From NCBI RefSeq assembly GCF_004784475.1, contig NZ_SRRT01000004.1, positions 434,001-498,000 of the forward strand: DNA of 64,000 nt, given 5' to 3'. Of the stretch, positions 11,901 through 19,902 are shown piece by piece. The notes beneath the pieces were generated by a model. The model was not told the DNA's origin and searched no databases. It saw only the letters and a list, made by a program, of their open reading frames with translations. The position numbers and the translations under genes were made by a program. The first letter of the stretch is position 1. Each line of letters begins with the position of its first letter. The stretch comes from Streptomyces bauhiniae (lineage in GTDB: Bacteria; Actinomycetota; Actinomycetes; Streptomycetales; Streptomycetaceae).

Positions 11901-13703
11901 GCCGGAGGAGTTGGTGACCTCGGTGAGGTGGCCGCCGGAGTGGCCGTAGCGGATCAGTTCCTGGTCGGCGCCGGTGAGGCGGAGGGCGGTGACGCGGCCC
12001 TCGGCGGTGGATATCCCCAGGTGGTAGCCGCCGCTGTGGACAAGGGCGCTGGGCGCGCCGTCGGCGTCGTACTCGAAGGTGATCCAGTTGCCGTTGCGGT
12101 CGTCGAGCTGCTCCAGGACCGCGAGGGTGTCGGAGCGGTCCGCGAAGTGACGGGTGTGCCCGGATTCCGGGTCGGTGAGGGTGTAGCCGCCCTCCACCCG
12201 GTCCAGCGGCCAGCGCGGGCCGTGCGAGGGCAGGGTCGGGACGCCGGGCGCGGGGTGCGGGTAGGCCAGGACGAGGCCGTCCTCGCCGACGAACACCACG
12301 CCCTCGGTGTCGGTCTCCAGCCGCTGGTCCAGCGTCGAGGACCAGGACGGGCCGAACCAGCCGCCCAGCCGGTACGACGACTCGAACTGCCGCCTGACCA
12401 GCAGCGGAAGCACACCCGGCAGCGCCACGTCGGTCTGCGGCAGCACCATGCGGCCGGTGGCGACGTCGACCGGGTCCTTCTCGCAGACCTTCTCGCCCGG
12501 ACGCCGGGCCACGTCGTCCGCGTCCTTCTCCACCACGTTCCGGGCGGTACGGCGGATGCCCTGGCTGGCGGCCTCCTCCGCGCCCTCCTTCATGGCGAGC
12601 CGGAGCCCGCCGCGCGCCAGCCCCGCGCCCTTGGTGCCGATCAGCTCCGGGATCAGGCGCCCCACGAACTCCGAGGGGTCCTTCTTCAGGCCGTCGATGG
12701 CCGCCTGGACGACGCGTTCGGGATGGGTGGCCGTGGAGACCAGGCCCGAGAGCGTCATGTTGACGTTCTGGAGGTAGGCCGCCGGGTGGGTCAGGTTGTA
12801 GGGGTCCGTGGGGTTGAGGCCGCGGGCGAAGTTGACGAGGCCGGCGGTGCCTTTGAGGGCGCCGCCGACGACGTGGGTGAGTTCGGTGTTGGCGGCCTGG
12901 TAGCCGTCGGTGAAGTCGTGGCCGAGGCGTTCGAGGGGCGGGGGTTCGGCGGGGGCGTGGGCGAGGGCCGCCTTGATCTTGCCCTGGGCGTCGGCGGCGG
13001 CGGTGTTGCGCTGCTTGCGGGCCTCGTTCAGCTTGTGCGCGGCCGCGTCGCGGTCGGACTTGCCCGCCTGCTTGTCCTGCACCGGTACCGGACCGGGGTC
13101 CTCGCCCGCGTCGGCCTTGGTCTTGTAGGCGGCGGCCTTCCGCACGAAGTCGTCGCGCGCGTCGTCGAACGCCTTCGTACCCTTCTTGTACAGCTCGACG
13201 GCCTCCGCCGCCTGCTTCTGCGCCCAGGTGACCGTGTCGGCGTACCGTTCCAGCGCGTCCGCCGCCGAGCCGCAAGCCTCCGCCGCGTGGGCCCACTTGG
13301 CGGGGTGGACGCCGAACTTCTCGCGGAAGGCGTCGCCGCCCTCGCCCTTCCAGCCCGCCGAGTCGATCTTCTTCAGGCCCGAGCCGACCTTGCCGAACGC
13401 CCCGTGGAAGTCCTTCAGATGCTTCGCGCTCTCGCGGATCTTCTCCGGCTTGCCGTGCACGAGTTCGTCGGCCTGCTCGGTCTGGCCGAGCTGCTGCTCG
13501 CCCGGCGTGGCGCCCAGGTCGGAGGCGACCTCGTCACCCCAGTCCTCCACACCGTCGGCCCAGTCGTGCAGGCCGACGCGGTCCAGCCCGCCGCCGAGCT
13601 TGTCCGTGCCCTCGTCGACGAGTTCGCCGACCTTCTTCTTGCCCTTGTCGTACAGGTCCTCGGCGCCGCCCAGCAGCGAGTTGGTGAGGTCCCCCAGCCC
13701 CAT
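9000..13703 (-). CDS. RHS-repeat polymorphic toxin with nuclease-like C-terminus
   Basis: A 1567-residue polymorphic toxin. Residues about 1-300 are helical and Lys/Ala/Asp-rich with an ESX-like motif (GWKGEGGDAFREKF), suggesting type VII-like export. A DUF6531-type leader follows (CEKDPVDVATGRMVLPQTDV, about 405-425), then some 25 RHS/YD repeats that form the toxin cage. The core ends with YNHFRHYDPATSRYLTADPLG and PNPHLWADPLG. The last ~130 residues form the variable tip: HHAIEQQVLKRYPGLF, ENLRGIPKGDINSKVHLSEI and WNEFY, a His-rich treble-clef/HNH-like nuclease pattern. The start codon overlaps the stop of the upstream gene (TGATG), which indicates translational coupling. The SUKH immunity gene follows. 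Confidence 0.9.
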   Translation of the reverse strand: MGLGDLTNSLLGGAEDLYDKGKKKVGELVDEGTDKLGGGLDRVGLHDWADGVEDWGDEVASDLGATPGEQQLGQTEQADELVHGKPEKIRESAKHLKDFHGAFGKVGSGLKKIDSAGWKGEGGDAFREKFGVHPAKWAHAAEACGSAADALERYADTVTWAQKQAAEAVELYKKGTKAFDDARDDFVRKAAAYKTKADAGEDPGPVPVQDKQAGKSDRDAAAHKLNEARKQRNTAAADAQGKIKAALAHAPAEPPPLERLGHDFTDGYQAANTELTHVVGGALKGTAGLVNFARGLNPTDPYNLTHPAAYLQNVNMTLSGLVSTATHPERVVQAAIDGLKKDPSEFVGRLIPELIGTKGAGLARGGLRLAMKEGAEEAASQGIRRTARNVVEKDADDVARRPGEKVCEKDPVDVATGRMVLPQTDVALPGVLPLLVRRQFESSYRLGGWFGPSWSSTLDQRLETDTEGVVFVGEDGLVLAYPHPAPGVPTLPSHGPRWPLDRVEGGYTLTDPESGHTRHFADRSDTLAVLEQLDDRNGNWITFEYDADGAPSALVHSGGYHLGISTAEGRVTALRLTGADQELIRYGHSGGHLTEVTNSSGRPTRFTYDTSARITSWTDTNDSHFTYAYDDQDRCVHQSGAAGHLRSTFTYGDPDPATGDLVTAITDSLGHETRFVTNERKQVIARVDPLGHVTRYTRDRHNRLLEHTDPLGHTLTLRHDPAGRLVTVVRPDGRAAHAEYNHLNLPVKVTNPDGTVTRQTYDERGNRTGETSPSGHTTRYAYDEAGRLTYVADPMGNTTTIRNDRAGLPVEVTDALGAVTYYERDPFGRVTTITDPVGAVARMQWTTEGRLARYTAPDGTSESWTYDGEGNCTSHTDPLGGVSRYEYTHFDLLVASTRPDGARYEFVHDSELRLTEVVDPRGLKWTYEYDAAGTLTAETDFDGHRLSYIHDAAGRLASRADAAGRTTHYERNFLGQATRKEAQGRVTEYAYDLTDQLAQATSPGCTLSLLRDQFGRLRSETVNGRTLSYTYDEQGRLSSRTTPTGAVTTWRYDATGRPVRMTAGGRDVAFTYDAAGRETARSIGDSLYWANRFDMAGRLTAQTISAATRPRPVQQFGYSYRADGNLVQIGALNTESRQFTLDPVGRVTRVRAADWSETYTYDEAGDQLFASWPSSHPAHESTGARSYSGSRLIGAGTVRYQHDGQGRVILLQRTRLSRKPDTWRYTWDTDDRLTSVTTPDGTRWNYAYDPLGRRISKIRMAVDDETVVERTDFTWDGTTLCEQTTVSAQAPHPVTLTWDHHGLHPITQTERITSADAPQSEIDARFFAIVTDLVGAPVSLIDEGGDTVWQTQRTLWGITAWSVNDSAYTPLRFPGQYLDPETGLHYNHFRHYDPATSRYLTADPLGLAPAPNPQSYVPNPHLWADPLGLTPCKAAAQNAKDNGTTPLGREVPTRHEASVGSTTSHSYKKTFFAEHPELKGKVVVHHAIEQQVLKRYPGLFKADEIHSLENLRGIPKGDINSKVHLSEIRVSWNEFYRNNPAPTRQQVLDHVTEVDDRLGNWFSPRIR

Positions 13704-14353
13704 CAGCCCTCACCGCCCTGCTGCCCGGCGGCCTTCGCACGGGCCTTGGGGGACGGGCCGAAGGTGTCGTCGAGGAACTGGTCGTACTCCTGATCCGACA
13801 CGCCCACCGCGCCGTGCAGGTTCTCCGGGGTGACCGGGACCGTGCCGATCAGGGGTGCGGTCATCGCGTCCCGGCCCGCGTCCTTCCAGCCCTGCTTGCT
13901 GTTCTCCCACGCCTGCTCGAAGGACTCCTGCGAATAGTCCACCGTACGGCCCGACTTGGCGATGTCCCCCCAGCCCATCCTCTCCACCTCCTCCTCGGAG
14001 GCGTACGGATTGCCCACCGCCGAGTTGGCCACGACCTTCACGCTGCCCTTGAGGTACTGCTCGGTCTCGTAGTACGTGCCCGCCGAGAGGTTGGTCTTCT
14101 GCGCGAACGCGTTGCCCTCCGCGATCAGGGCGCGTACGCCCCACTCCCAGCGCTCACAGAACGACTTCAGCCCGCCAGTCAGGCCCTCGTGCCCCAACTC
14201 CAGCCCCGACAGCGCGATTCCGGAGAAGCCCCGGCCCGCGCCTGCCTGGCCCACCATGCCCAGCTCCCCCAGTTCACCCAGCGCCTCCGTCAGACCCTTG
14301 GCGATCTCCTCCAGACCCTGCGCCTGGAGATCCATCCCACCCTCGCCGCTCAT
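13703..14353 (-). CDS. ESX/WXG-like helical accessory protein of the toxin cassette
   Basis: A 216-residue protein with a helical Gly/Leu/Glu-rich N-terminal half (LEEIAKGLTEALGELGELGM) and an FCERWEWGV segment resembling ESX-secretion substrates. Its C-terminal half is polar and has no recognised domain. I chose ATG 14353 because it overlaps the stop of the upstream gene by 4 nt (ATGA), whereas the longer frame would be Gly/Arg low complexity. It overlaps the RHS gene by 1 nt at its other end. It probably helps load or export the RHS toxin; this is inferred only from position. Confidence 0.7.
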   Translation of the reverse strand: MSGEGGMDLQAQGLEEIAKGLTEALGELGELGMVGQAGAGRGFSGIALSGLELGHEGLTGGLKSFCERWEWGVRALIAEGNAFAQKTNLSAGTYYETEQYLKGSVKVVANSAVGNPYASEEEVERMGWGDIAKSGRTVDYSQESFEQAWENSKQGWKDAGRDAMTAPLIGTVPVTPENLHGAVGVSDQEYDQFLDDTFGPSPKARAKAAGQQGGEG

Positions 14354-14799
14354 ACCGCACCCCCGCGCCGCGCCCCGTCGTCCACGTCCACCGCCGCGCC
14401 GTCCGGCACGATCCCCGCCACCGGCGGGAACACCATCCCGTCCGACCCGTCCGCACAGTCCAACGCCACCCCGCACGGCACGCCCGCCGCGGGCACCGCC
14501 ACATCCAACAGCTTCGCGCCCAGCACGCGTTGATACGCCCACTCCCGCGCCGACTCCCCCCTCGCGAGGGCGTACCGGACGAGCGCCTGCTCGTCGGAGA
14601 ACGCCAGGATGAAGCGGATGCCGTTGAAGTCGGCGGTCAGCAGGGCCAGTTCGTCACCGGGAGCGCCGCCCAGCGGCGCGAGAACGGGAGTACGGCGGAA
14701 CTCCCCGAGCAGTCCGGCGAACTCTCTCCCCCGGCTCGCCGCCTCGGCCTCGGCGGGCGACACACCCGCGCCCCGTATCCGATCCCCGTTCTCAGACAT
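14350..14799 (-). CDS. SseB-like domain protein
   Basis: A 149-residue protein resembling the SseB N-terminal domain, with EFRRTPVLAPLG, a central hydrophobic core (LALLTADFNGIRFILAFSDEQAL) and a VFPPVAGIVPDGAAVDVDDG end. This domain is common beside secretion and toxin genes in Streptomyces, but its biochemical role is unknown. ATG 14799 is preferred over longer frames that read Arg/Gly low complexity. It is the first gene of the minus-strand cassette SseB-like, ESX-like, RHS toxin, SUKH immunity, with 4-nt and 1-nt overlaps between the first three. The cassette promoter must lie in 14800-14992, but I see no clear element there. Confidence 0.7.
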   Translation of the reverse strand: MSENGDRIRGAGVSPAEAEAASRGREFAGLLGEFRRTPVLAPLGGAPGDELALLTADFNGIRFILAFSDEQALVRYALARGESAREWAYQRVLGAKLLDVAVPAAGVPCGVALDCADGSDGMVFPPVAGIVPDGAAVDVDDGARRGGAV

Positions 14800-14992
14800 C
14801 CAGCCATCCTCACGAACGGGGTGACCGAAAACAAGTTCGTACCCGCCACATCCTTGCCACAGGTGACGACGACCCCGCGACCGGCGCCGACCGCCGTGCG
14901 CCACCGGGCGAACCTCCGGTCATCTGTTCCCCGAATGGGGGTATCCGGGTTGAGCGCCGCTCAGGAGCGCCGAACAATCGGAGGAGACAGCC

Positions 14993-15190
14993 ATGGGCCT
15001 GACGTTCCGCAAGAGCTTCCGCATCCTTCCCGGCGTGCGGCTGAACATCAACCGCCACTCGTGGTCCATCACGACCGGCGGTGGCAAGCACGGTCCCCGT
15101 CACACCCACAGCAGCACCGGACGCCGTACGACCTCGATGGACCTGCCGGGTCCATTCGGCTGGCGCAAGACGACGACGAAGAAGCGCTGA
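14993..15190 (+). CDS. DUF4236 small basic protein
   Basis: A 65-residue basic protein matching the DUF4236 pattern: MGLTFRKSFRILPGVRLNIN at the N-terminus, a central TTGGGKHGPRHTHSS, and GRRTTSMDLPGPFGW near the end. The family's function is unknown. A strong GGAGGAG site precedes the ATG by 6 nt. It sits divergently from the toxin cassette and 83 nt before the HTH-MurA-like gene. Confidence 0.85.
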   Translation: MGLTFRKSFRILPGVRLNINRHSWSITTGGGKHGPRHTHSSTGRRTTSMDLPGPFGWRKTTTKKR

Positions 15191-15244
15191 CCGCCCCGGC
15201 GGCCGCTGACCCCGCGTCACCCGAACGGACCCCCCAGGAGGCGC

Positions 15245-15262
15245 GATCTCATATCTGAGATA
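15245..15262. promoter_or_regulatory. Operator-like palindrome upstream of the HTH-MurA-like gene
   Basis: GATCTC-ATATCT-GAGATA lies 12-29 nt upstream of the ATG at 15274. It shares both half-sites (11 of 12 bases) and the 6-nt spacer length with the palindrome upstream of acnA. Its position over the presumed promoter or leader would suit autorepression by the HTH domain of the downstream protein. Confidence 0.5.
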
Positions 15263-15273
15263 GCCTCAACCTC

Positions 15274-16803
15274 ATGTCAGACGACTACCTCGTACGCATC
15301 GGCAAGCTCATCCGTGACGCCCGGCAGCACCGTGGCTGGACTCAGGCGCAGCTCGCGGACGCGCTCGGCACCAGCCAGAGCGCGGTCAACCGCATCGAGC
15401 GCGGCAACCAGAACATCAGCCTTGAGATGATCGCCCGGATCGGTGAAGCCCTGGACAGCGAGATCGTGTCGCTGGGCTACGCGGGTCCGATGCACCTGCG
15501 GGTCGTCGGCGGCCGTCGGCTGTCCGGCGCCATCGACGTCAAGACGAGCAAGAACGCGTGTGTGGCGCTGCTGTGCGCGTCCCTGCTCAACAAGGGCCGT
15601 ACGGTGCTGCGCCGGGTGGCCCGGATCGAGGAGGTGTACCGCCTGCTGGAGGTCCTGAACTCCATCGGCGTGCGCACCCGCTGGATCAACGACGGCGTCG
15701 ACCTGGAGCTGGTGCCGCCGGCCGAGCTGGAGATGGACGCGATCGACGCGGAGGCGGCCGTCCGCACCCGCTCGATCATCATGTTCCTCGGCCCGCTGCT
15801 GCACCGCATGGACCGCTTCATGCTGCCGTACGCGGGCGGCTGCGACCTCGGTACCCGCACGATCGAGCCGCACATGATCGCGCTGCGCCGGTTCGGCCTG
15901 GACATCGCGGCCACCGAGGGCCAGTACCACGCCGTGGTGGACCGCACGGTCCGCCCGGACCGCCCGATCGTACTGACCGAGCGCGGCGACACCGTCACGG
16001 AGAACGCGCTGCTGGCGGCGGCCCGCCATGACGGCGTGACCGTCATCCGCAACGCGTCCTCGAACTACATGGTCCAGGACCTCTGCTTCTTCCTGGAGGC
16101 CCTGGGTGTACGGGTCGAGGGCATCGGCACCACCACCCTCACCGTGCACGGCGTGCCGAACATCGACATCGATGTCGACTACTCCCCCTCCGAGGACCCG
16201 GTCGAGGCGATGAGCCTGGTCGCGGCGGCCGTGGTGACGGAGTCGGAGCTGACGGTGCGCCGGGTGCCGATCGAGTTCCTGGAGATCGAGCTGGCGGTCC
16301 TGGAGGAGATGGGCCTCGACCACGACCGCAGCCGCGAGTACTTCGCGGACAACGGCCGCACCCGCCTGGTCGACCTCACGGTCCGCCCCTCCAAGCTGGA
16401 GGCGCCGATCGACAAGATCCACCCGATGCCGTTCCCCGGCCTCAACATCGACAACGTCCCCTTCTTCGCGGCCATCGCCGCGGTCGCCCAGGGCCAGACC
16501 CTCATCCACGACTGGGTCTACGACAACCGGGCCATCTACCTCACCGACCTCAACCGCCTCGGCGGCCGCCTGCAGTTGCTGGACCCCCACCGCGTCCTGG
16601 TCGAGGGCCCGACCCGCTGGCGCGCCGCCGAAATGATGTGCCCCCCCGCCCTCCGCCCCGCCGTCGTCGTCCTCCTGGCCATGATGGCCGCCGAGGGCAC
16701 GTCGGTCCTCCGCAACGTGTACGTCATCAACCGGGGGTACGAGGATCTGGCGGAGCGGTTGAATTCGATCGGGGCGCAGATCGAGATCTTCCGGGATATC
16801 TGA
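15274..16803 (+). CDS. HTH-fused UDP-GlcNAc 1-carboxyvinyltransferase (MurA-like)
   Basis: A 509-residue fusion. Residues about 7-65 are a Cro/C1-type HTH (GWTQAQLADALGTSQSAVNRIERG). The rest is an EPSP-synthase-fold MurA homologue. The active site appears intact: Lys93/Asn94 in SKNACVALL and Cys190 in AGGCDLGTRTIEPH, the loop cysteine that binds phosphoenolpyruvate and fosfomycin in MurA. It could therefore make enolpyruvyl-UDP-GlcNAc, act as a ligand-sensing repressor, or both. From memory, Streptomyces genomes usually carry this gene beside aconitase (SCO5998/SCO5999). Here about 7.6 kb separates them. A palindrome matching the acnA operator lies just upstream. Confidence 0.9.
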   Translation: MSDDYLVRIGKLIRDARQHRGWTQAQLADALGTSQSAVNRIERGNQNISLEMIARIGEALDSEIVSLGYAGPMHLRVVGGRRLSGAIDVKTSKNACVALLCASLLNKGRTVLRRVARIEEVYRLLEVLNSIGVRTRWINDGVDLELVPPAELEMDAIDAEAAVRTRSIIMFLGPLLHRMDRFMLPYAGGCDLGTRTIEPHMIALRRFGLDIAATEGQYHAVVDRTVRPDRPIVLTERGDTVTENALLAAARHDGVTVIRNASSNYMVQDLCFFLEALGVRVEGIGTTTLTVHGVPNIDIDVDYSPSEDPVEAMSLVAAAVVTESELTVRRVPIEFLEIELAVLEEMGLDHDRSREYFADNGRTRLVDLTVRPSKLEAPIDKIHPMPFPGLNIDNVPFFAAIAAVAQGQTLIHDWVYDNRAIYLTDLNRLGGRLQLLDPHRVLVEGPTRWRAAEMMCPPALRPAVVVLLAMMAAEGTSVLRNVYVINRGYEDLAERLNSIGAQIEIFRDI

Positions 16804-16816
16804 GCGACGCCTGCCG

Positions 16817-16855
16817 CCGCGCCCGGTTGGACCCTCAGGGTCCAACCGGGCGCGG
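16817..16855. terminator. Strong bidirectional hairpin
   Basis: A perfect 18-bp stem (16817-16834 with 16838-16855) has a 3-nt loop. It fills nearly all of the 52-nt gap between the convergent stops of the HTH-MurA-like gene and mcrC, so it most likely ends transcription from both sides. Confidence 0.85.
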
Positions 16856-18052
16856 TCACGCCCGCGCCATACCTGCGGCCAGATCACTCACCGTCTTGAG
16901 AAGTGCTGACGGCTCCTGGCCGAGATCGAGAGCGTGCTGGTGGAGCACGATTCCGGAATGGCGGACCGTGTGGCCGACATGCGGCGCGTTGCCCTTCGCG
17001 TATATGAGATGCCCGTGCTTCAGTCCCAGGGAGGTGCAGTACGCCAGCATCTGGTATAGGTCGGCGTCGGGATAGCCCTGCGGACTGCCCACCTTGTACT
17101 TCGCGTCGGCCACAACCAGCGGATCTCCGGTGTCCCCGTACCAAACGAGATCCGGCCGCATCCGGATGGCGTCACCTTCGTCCAGGCTCACGTTTCTGGC
17201 CTGCAGCGTGGGGTGCCCGCCATACGCAGTCAGAGCCTCCCGGAGTGCCACGCAAATGAAGTCCTCGAAGACCTTGTTCATGTCGAAGAGGAAAGCGTTC
17301 ATCCGCAACGCACCCGGCAGATGCTCGGCCGACGCCCCGTTCAGCACGAGAACCGCCAGATCAAGGGCGTGGTGATAGCGGGCGTTAAGACGGTTCGGCT
17401 GCCATCGCGGGATCTCCTGCCCCCTTACCAGTGGGGTAGACTCCGCGAGTCTGGCTCGTTGGCGCAGAAGTCGCGTGCGTACGGCCTGGGGAATGCCGGG
17501 GAGGCACAGCAACCGTTCCACTGCGGCCCGCAGGATGCGGTTCTCGGCAATGTCCGAGGTGAACTCGTCGTACTCGATCTCCACCGGCAACGGAGCGCCG
17601 AAACGGCGCCGAATCTGCTCGACTTCGCGAAATCGGCCTCGTACAACGAGCGCCGTGCCCTCAGTGGGTCGGTAGCCCTGCAACAGCCCCTGTCGTAGCG
17701 CCCGATCGGTCTGCCGCTCCACTGCATGGGCAAAAGCAGGCAGCGCTTCGTCGTGTCCGGCGAGGTCAACCGCTTCATTTCGCCAGCCGTGCGGGTCGAG
17801 ACTGTAGCCAAGGAGAAACAGCAGACGTCCTATGGGTATTTTGGGTGTGATCCGCAGCCGGACGGCCTCACCTCCGGGGACATCGAGCGACACGGCTCCG
17901 ACTTTGCTTCCCGCCCGCAGCCGCCACAGCCCCGGCTCGTACGGATCGGGTACGGCGTCCACGATTTTCGAAACGGCCAGGGCTCGGCCTGCCCCGTCTG
18001 GGAGGGACACGACTTTCGCCGGAGCGTGTTCGACGAGGTGAACTTCGATCAC
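16856..18052 (-). CDS. mcrC: McrC-like nuclease subunit of a type IV restriction system
   Basis: A 398-residue McrC homologue. The N-terminal half holds the McrC beta-rich region (LRITPKIPIGRLLFLLGY). The C-terminal half has a PD-(D/E)XK nuclease core: RPDLVWYGDTG followed by VVADAKYK, giving the Asp, Asp and Lys catalytic residues, then LYQMLAYCTSLGLKHG. It would cut DNA carrying modified bases when driven by McrB. Its ATG overlaps the mcrB stop by 4 nt (ATGA), so the two are translationally coupled. The strong hairpin at 16817-16855 ends the operon. Confidence 0.9.
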   Translation of the reverse strand: MIEVHLVEHAPAKVVSLPDGAGRALAVSKIVDAVPDPYEPGLWRLRAGSKVGAVSLDVPGGEAVRLRITPKIPIGRLLFLLGYSLDPHGWRNEAVDLAGHDEALPAFAHAVERQTDRALRQGLLQGYRPTEGTALVVRGRFREVEQIRRRFGAPLPVEIEYDEFTSDIAENRILRAAVERLLCLPGIPQAVRTRLLRQRARLAESTPLVRGQEIPRWQPNRLNARYHHALDLAVLVLNGASAEHLPGALRMNAFLFDMNKVFEDFICVALREALTAYGGHPTLQARNVSLDEGDAIRMRPDLVWYGDTGDPLVVADAKYKVGSPQGYPDADLYQMLAYCTSLGLKHGHLIYAKGNAPHVGHTVRHSGIVLHQHALDLGQEPSALLKTVSDLAAGMARA

Positions 18053-19902
18053 AGCGCGCCGGAGCCTTCCCCGGCACCCTCCGAGTCCAATGCCCTACGC
18101 GCAGCTATGGCCGCCCTCAGCGCCGCCAGCCCGTACCTTTTCTCGATGTCTACGCCATCCCCGAAATGGTGTTCTTCCAGCAAGGGCAGGATCTTTGTCC
18201 GCCAGGTACGCTCCAATCCGTTTTCTCGGTAGACGCCGGGTTTCATGAGGTACGACGGCCCGAGCTTGAAATCGGCGTCGCCAATACGGGCGTTGAGTGC
18301 GTCCAGCAGGTCAGCTGGCTCGGCATTCTTTCCCTCGCTCTCCAGCCAGCGCCTCAGCAGTCCGCTAGTGGGCTCGGTTCTCGGAGAGAGTTCCACGAAG
18401 GCGAACCGCCGTCGCATCGCAGCATCCACCAGCGCGATAGAACGATCCGCAGTATTCATCGTGCCGATCACGAACAGGTTCCGGGGCAGGGCGAAGTCTT
18501 CACCTGAGTAGGTCAGCCGGACCGACTTATTGCGGTATTCCAGCAGGAAGTACAGCTCGCCGAATACCTTGGCCAGGTTGGCACGGTTGATTTCGTCGAT
18601 GATTAGGAAGTGCGGAATGTGCCGGTTGCCCTCCAGGCGGGCAAGGTCGGCGAGCTCCCGCAGTGGGCCGGGGGTCAGCCGGAAGGCGACCTCGCGTGTG
18701 TCCGGGTCCTCCCGGGGCCGGAACCCTTCGAAGAAGTCCTCGTAAGCATAGCTGGGATGGAACTGGACCAGCTTCACCTGCTCGGGGCCACCGCCAAGAA
18801 ATTCGGCAAGTTCCTGTGCGAGATACGTCTTACCCGTCCCAGGCGGCCCGTAGAAGATGAGCTGACGTTCATCCCAGAGCAGGTCCCGCACTTCGCTCAG
18901 CCATTCGAGCCTGTCGACGTTCAGCTTCTTGCGCAGCGCCTCGTCGGGATGGGGAAACTTCAGGTCGCGGCGAGCCGCGATGGCCTGAATCGCGACGCTG
19001 GAGGTATCGGCGGATTCTTCGGCCGCCTTCTTCAGCTCGTCGTCGGAGAACCAGAGCCCGTCGAGAATGCCCTTCACTACCGTTAGATCGACCAGGTCGT
19101 GACCGGTGTTCAGCTTCTGCTGGACATCCTCCGGGAGCTCTTCGAAGGGGTAACCCTCGCTCCACTCCACTGGGCGTCGCAGAACGCTGCGCCCGTCTTC
19201 GGTCACCTGCTCGACATTCCCCGTGACCTCACCCACGTACAGCTTGGTACCGGGAAACACACAGACCGTGTCACCGGGTCTCATCCGGGAGAGGAACGCG
19301 TGGAATTCGTCGACGAACCGGCCCTTCTGGCTGTAGGGGACTGCGGATTCGTAGTCCTCGTCAACGATGGCACGCAAGTGCTCCTTGCTGATGCCCGGGG
19401 CCACCGCCGGCCTCAGCCGATCCGCGGCGAGCGTCACCCGGCCCTGGACAAGCCACGCCTGGTCGGCCGAAGTTGTGCCGGTGAGCGTGGGGTCACGAAC
19501 CAGCCAAGCACGGTTGGGCCCACCCGATGCCTGTTCCAGGAAGTCGGCCAGCGGCCGACCGTCTGTCGTCTTCCACTCCAGCCAGCCATTGGAACTCCGG
19601 CCGAGGAGGATCTCCGCTGCGGCGGACGGCGAATTGCACTGAACGTCACTGATCACCTCGAGCCACCCTGGCCAGGTGGTCGTCTCCTTGATCGTGCCCT
19701 CTTCCCTCAACCGCTCCCGCAGTCGGTGGGATGACGGCATCCGCAGCGGGAAGGACGGTACGACTTCGGGGCGAGCCGGCGAACCTGCCAAAACCATCAT
19801 CTTCTGGCTTCCGTTGGTTCCCTTCTCCGCAAGCAGTCGCCCCCGCGCCGACGGCCCGCCGTGCGGCAGGCGCAGCAGGAACTCCGGGTACTCCTCGACC
19901 AT
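18049..19902 (-). CDS. mcrB: McrB-like AAA+ GTPase/ATPase with extra N-terminal modules
   Basis: A 617-residue McrB homologue that recognises target DNA and powers McrC. The motor domain lies in the C-terminal half: Walker A GPPGTGKTYLAQ, Walker B region FLIIDEINRANLAKVFGEL and the McrB signature GTMNTADRSIALVDAAMRRRF. The N-terminal ~320 residues are unlike E. coli McrB. SSNGWLEWKTTDGRPLADFL resembles DUF4357, and VDEFHAFLSRMRPGDTVCVFPGTKLYVGEVTG resembles the EVE/PUA-like modified-base readers. These probably set which modification is recognised. It is the first gene of the mcrBC operon. Confidence 0.9.
   Translation of the reverse strand: MVEEYPEFLLRLPHGGPSARGRLLAEKGTNGSQKMMVLAGSPARPEVVPSFPLRMPSSHRLRERLREEGTIKETTTWPGWLEVISDVQCNSPSAAAEILLGRSSNGWLEWKTTDGRPLADFLEQASGGPNRAWLVRDPTLTGTTSADQAWLVQGRVTLAADRLRPAVAPGISKEHLRAIVDEDYESAVPYSQKGRFVDEFHAFLSRMRPGDTVCVFPGTKLYVGEVTGNVEQVTEDGRSVLRRPVEWSEGYPFEELPEDVQQKLNTGHDLVDLTVVKGILDGLWFSDDELKKAAEESADTSSVAIQAIAARRDLKFPHPDEALRKKLNVDRLEWLSEVRDLLWDERQLIFYGPPGTGKTYLAQELAEFLGGGPEQVKLVQFHPSYAYEDFFEGFRPREDPDTREVAFRLTPGPLRELADLARLEGNRHIPHFLIIDEINRANLAKVFGELYFLLEYRNKSVRLTYSGEDFALPRNLFVIGTMNTADRSIALVDAAMRRRFAFVELSPRTEPTSGLLRRWLESEGKNAEPADLLDALNARIGDADFKLGPSYLMKPGVYRENGLERTWRTKILPLLEEHHFGDGVDIEKRYGLAALRAAIAARRALDSEGAGEGSGAL

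Noticed and set aside
11079..13793. A 904-codon open frame antisense to the RHS toxin
   Set aside because: It is Gly/Val/Arg low complexity and mirrors the RHS coding sequence, which has clear YD repeats.
9000..14799. RHS gene as part of a type VI secretion system
   Set aside because: No VgrG, PAAR, Hcp or other T6SS gene is present; the ESX-like head and the Gram-positive context argue against it.
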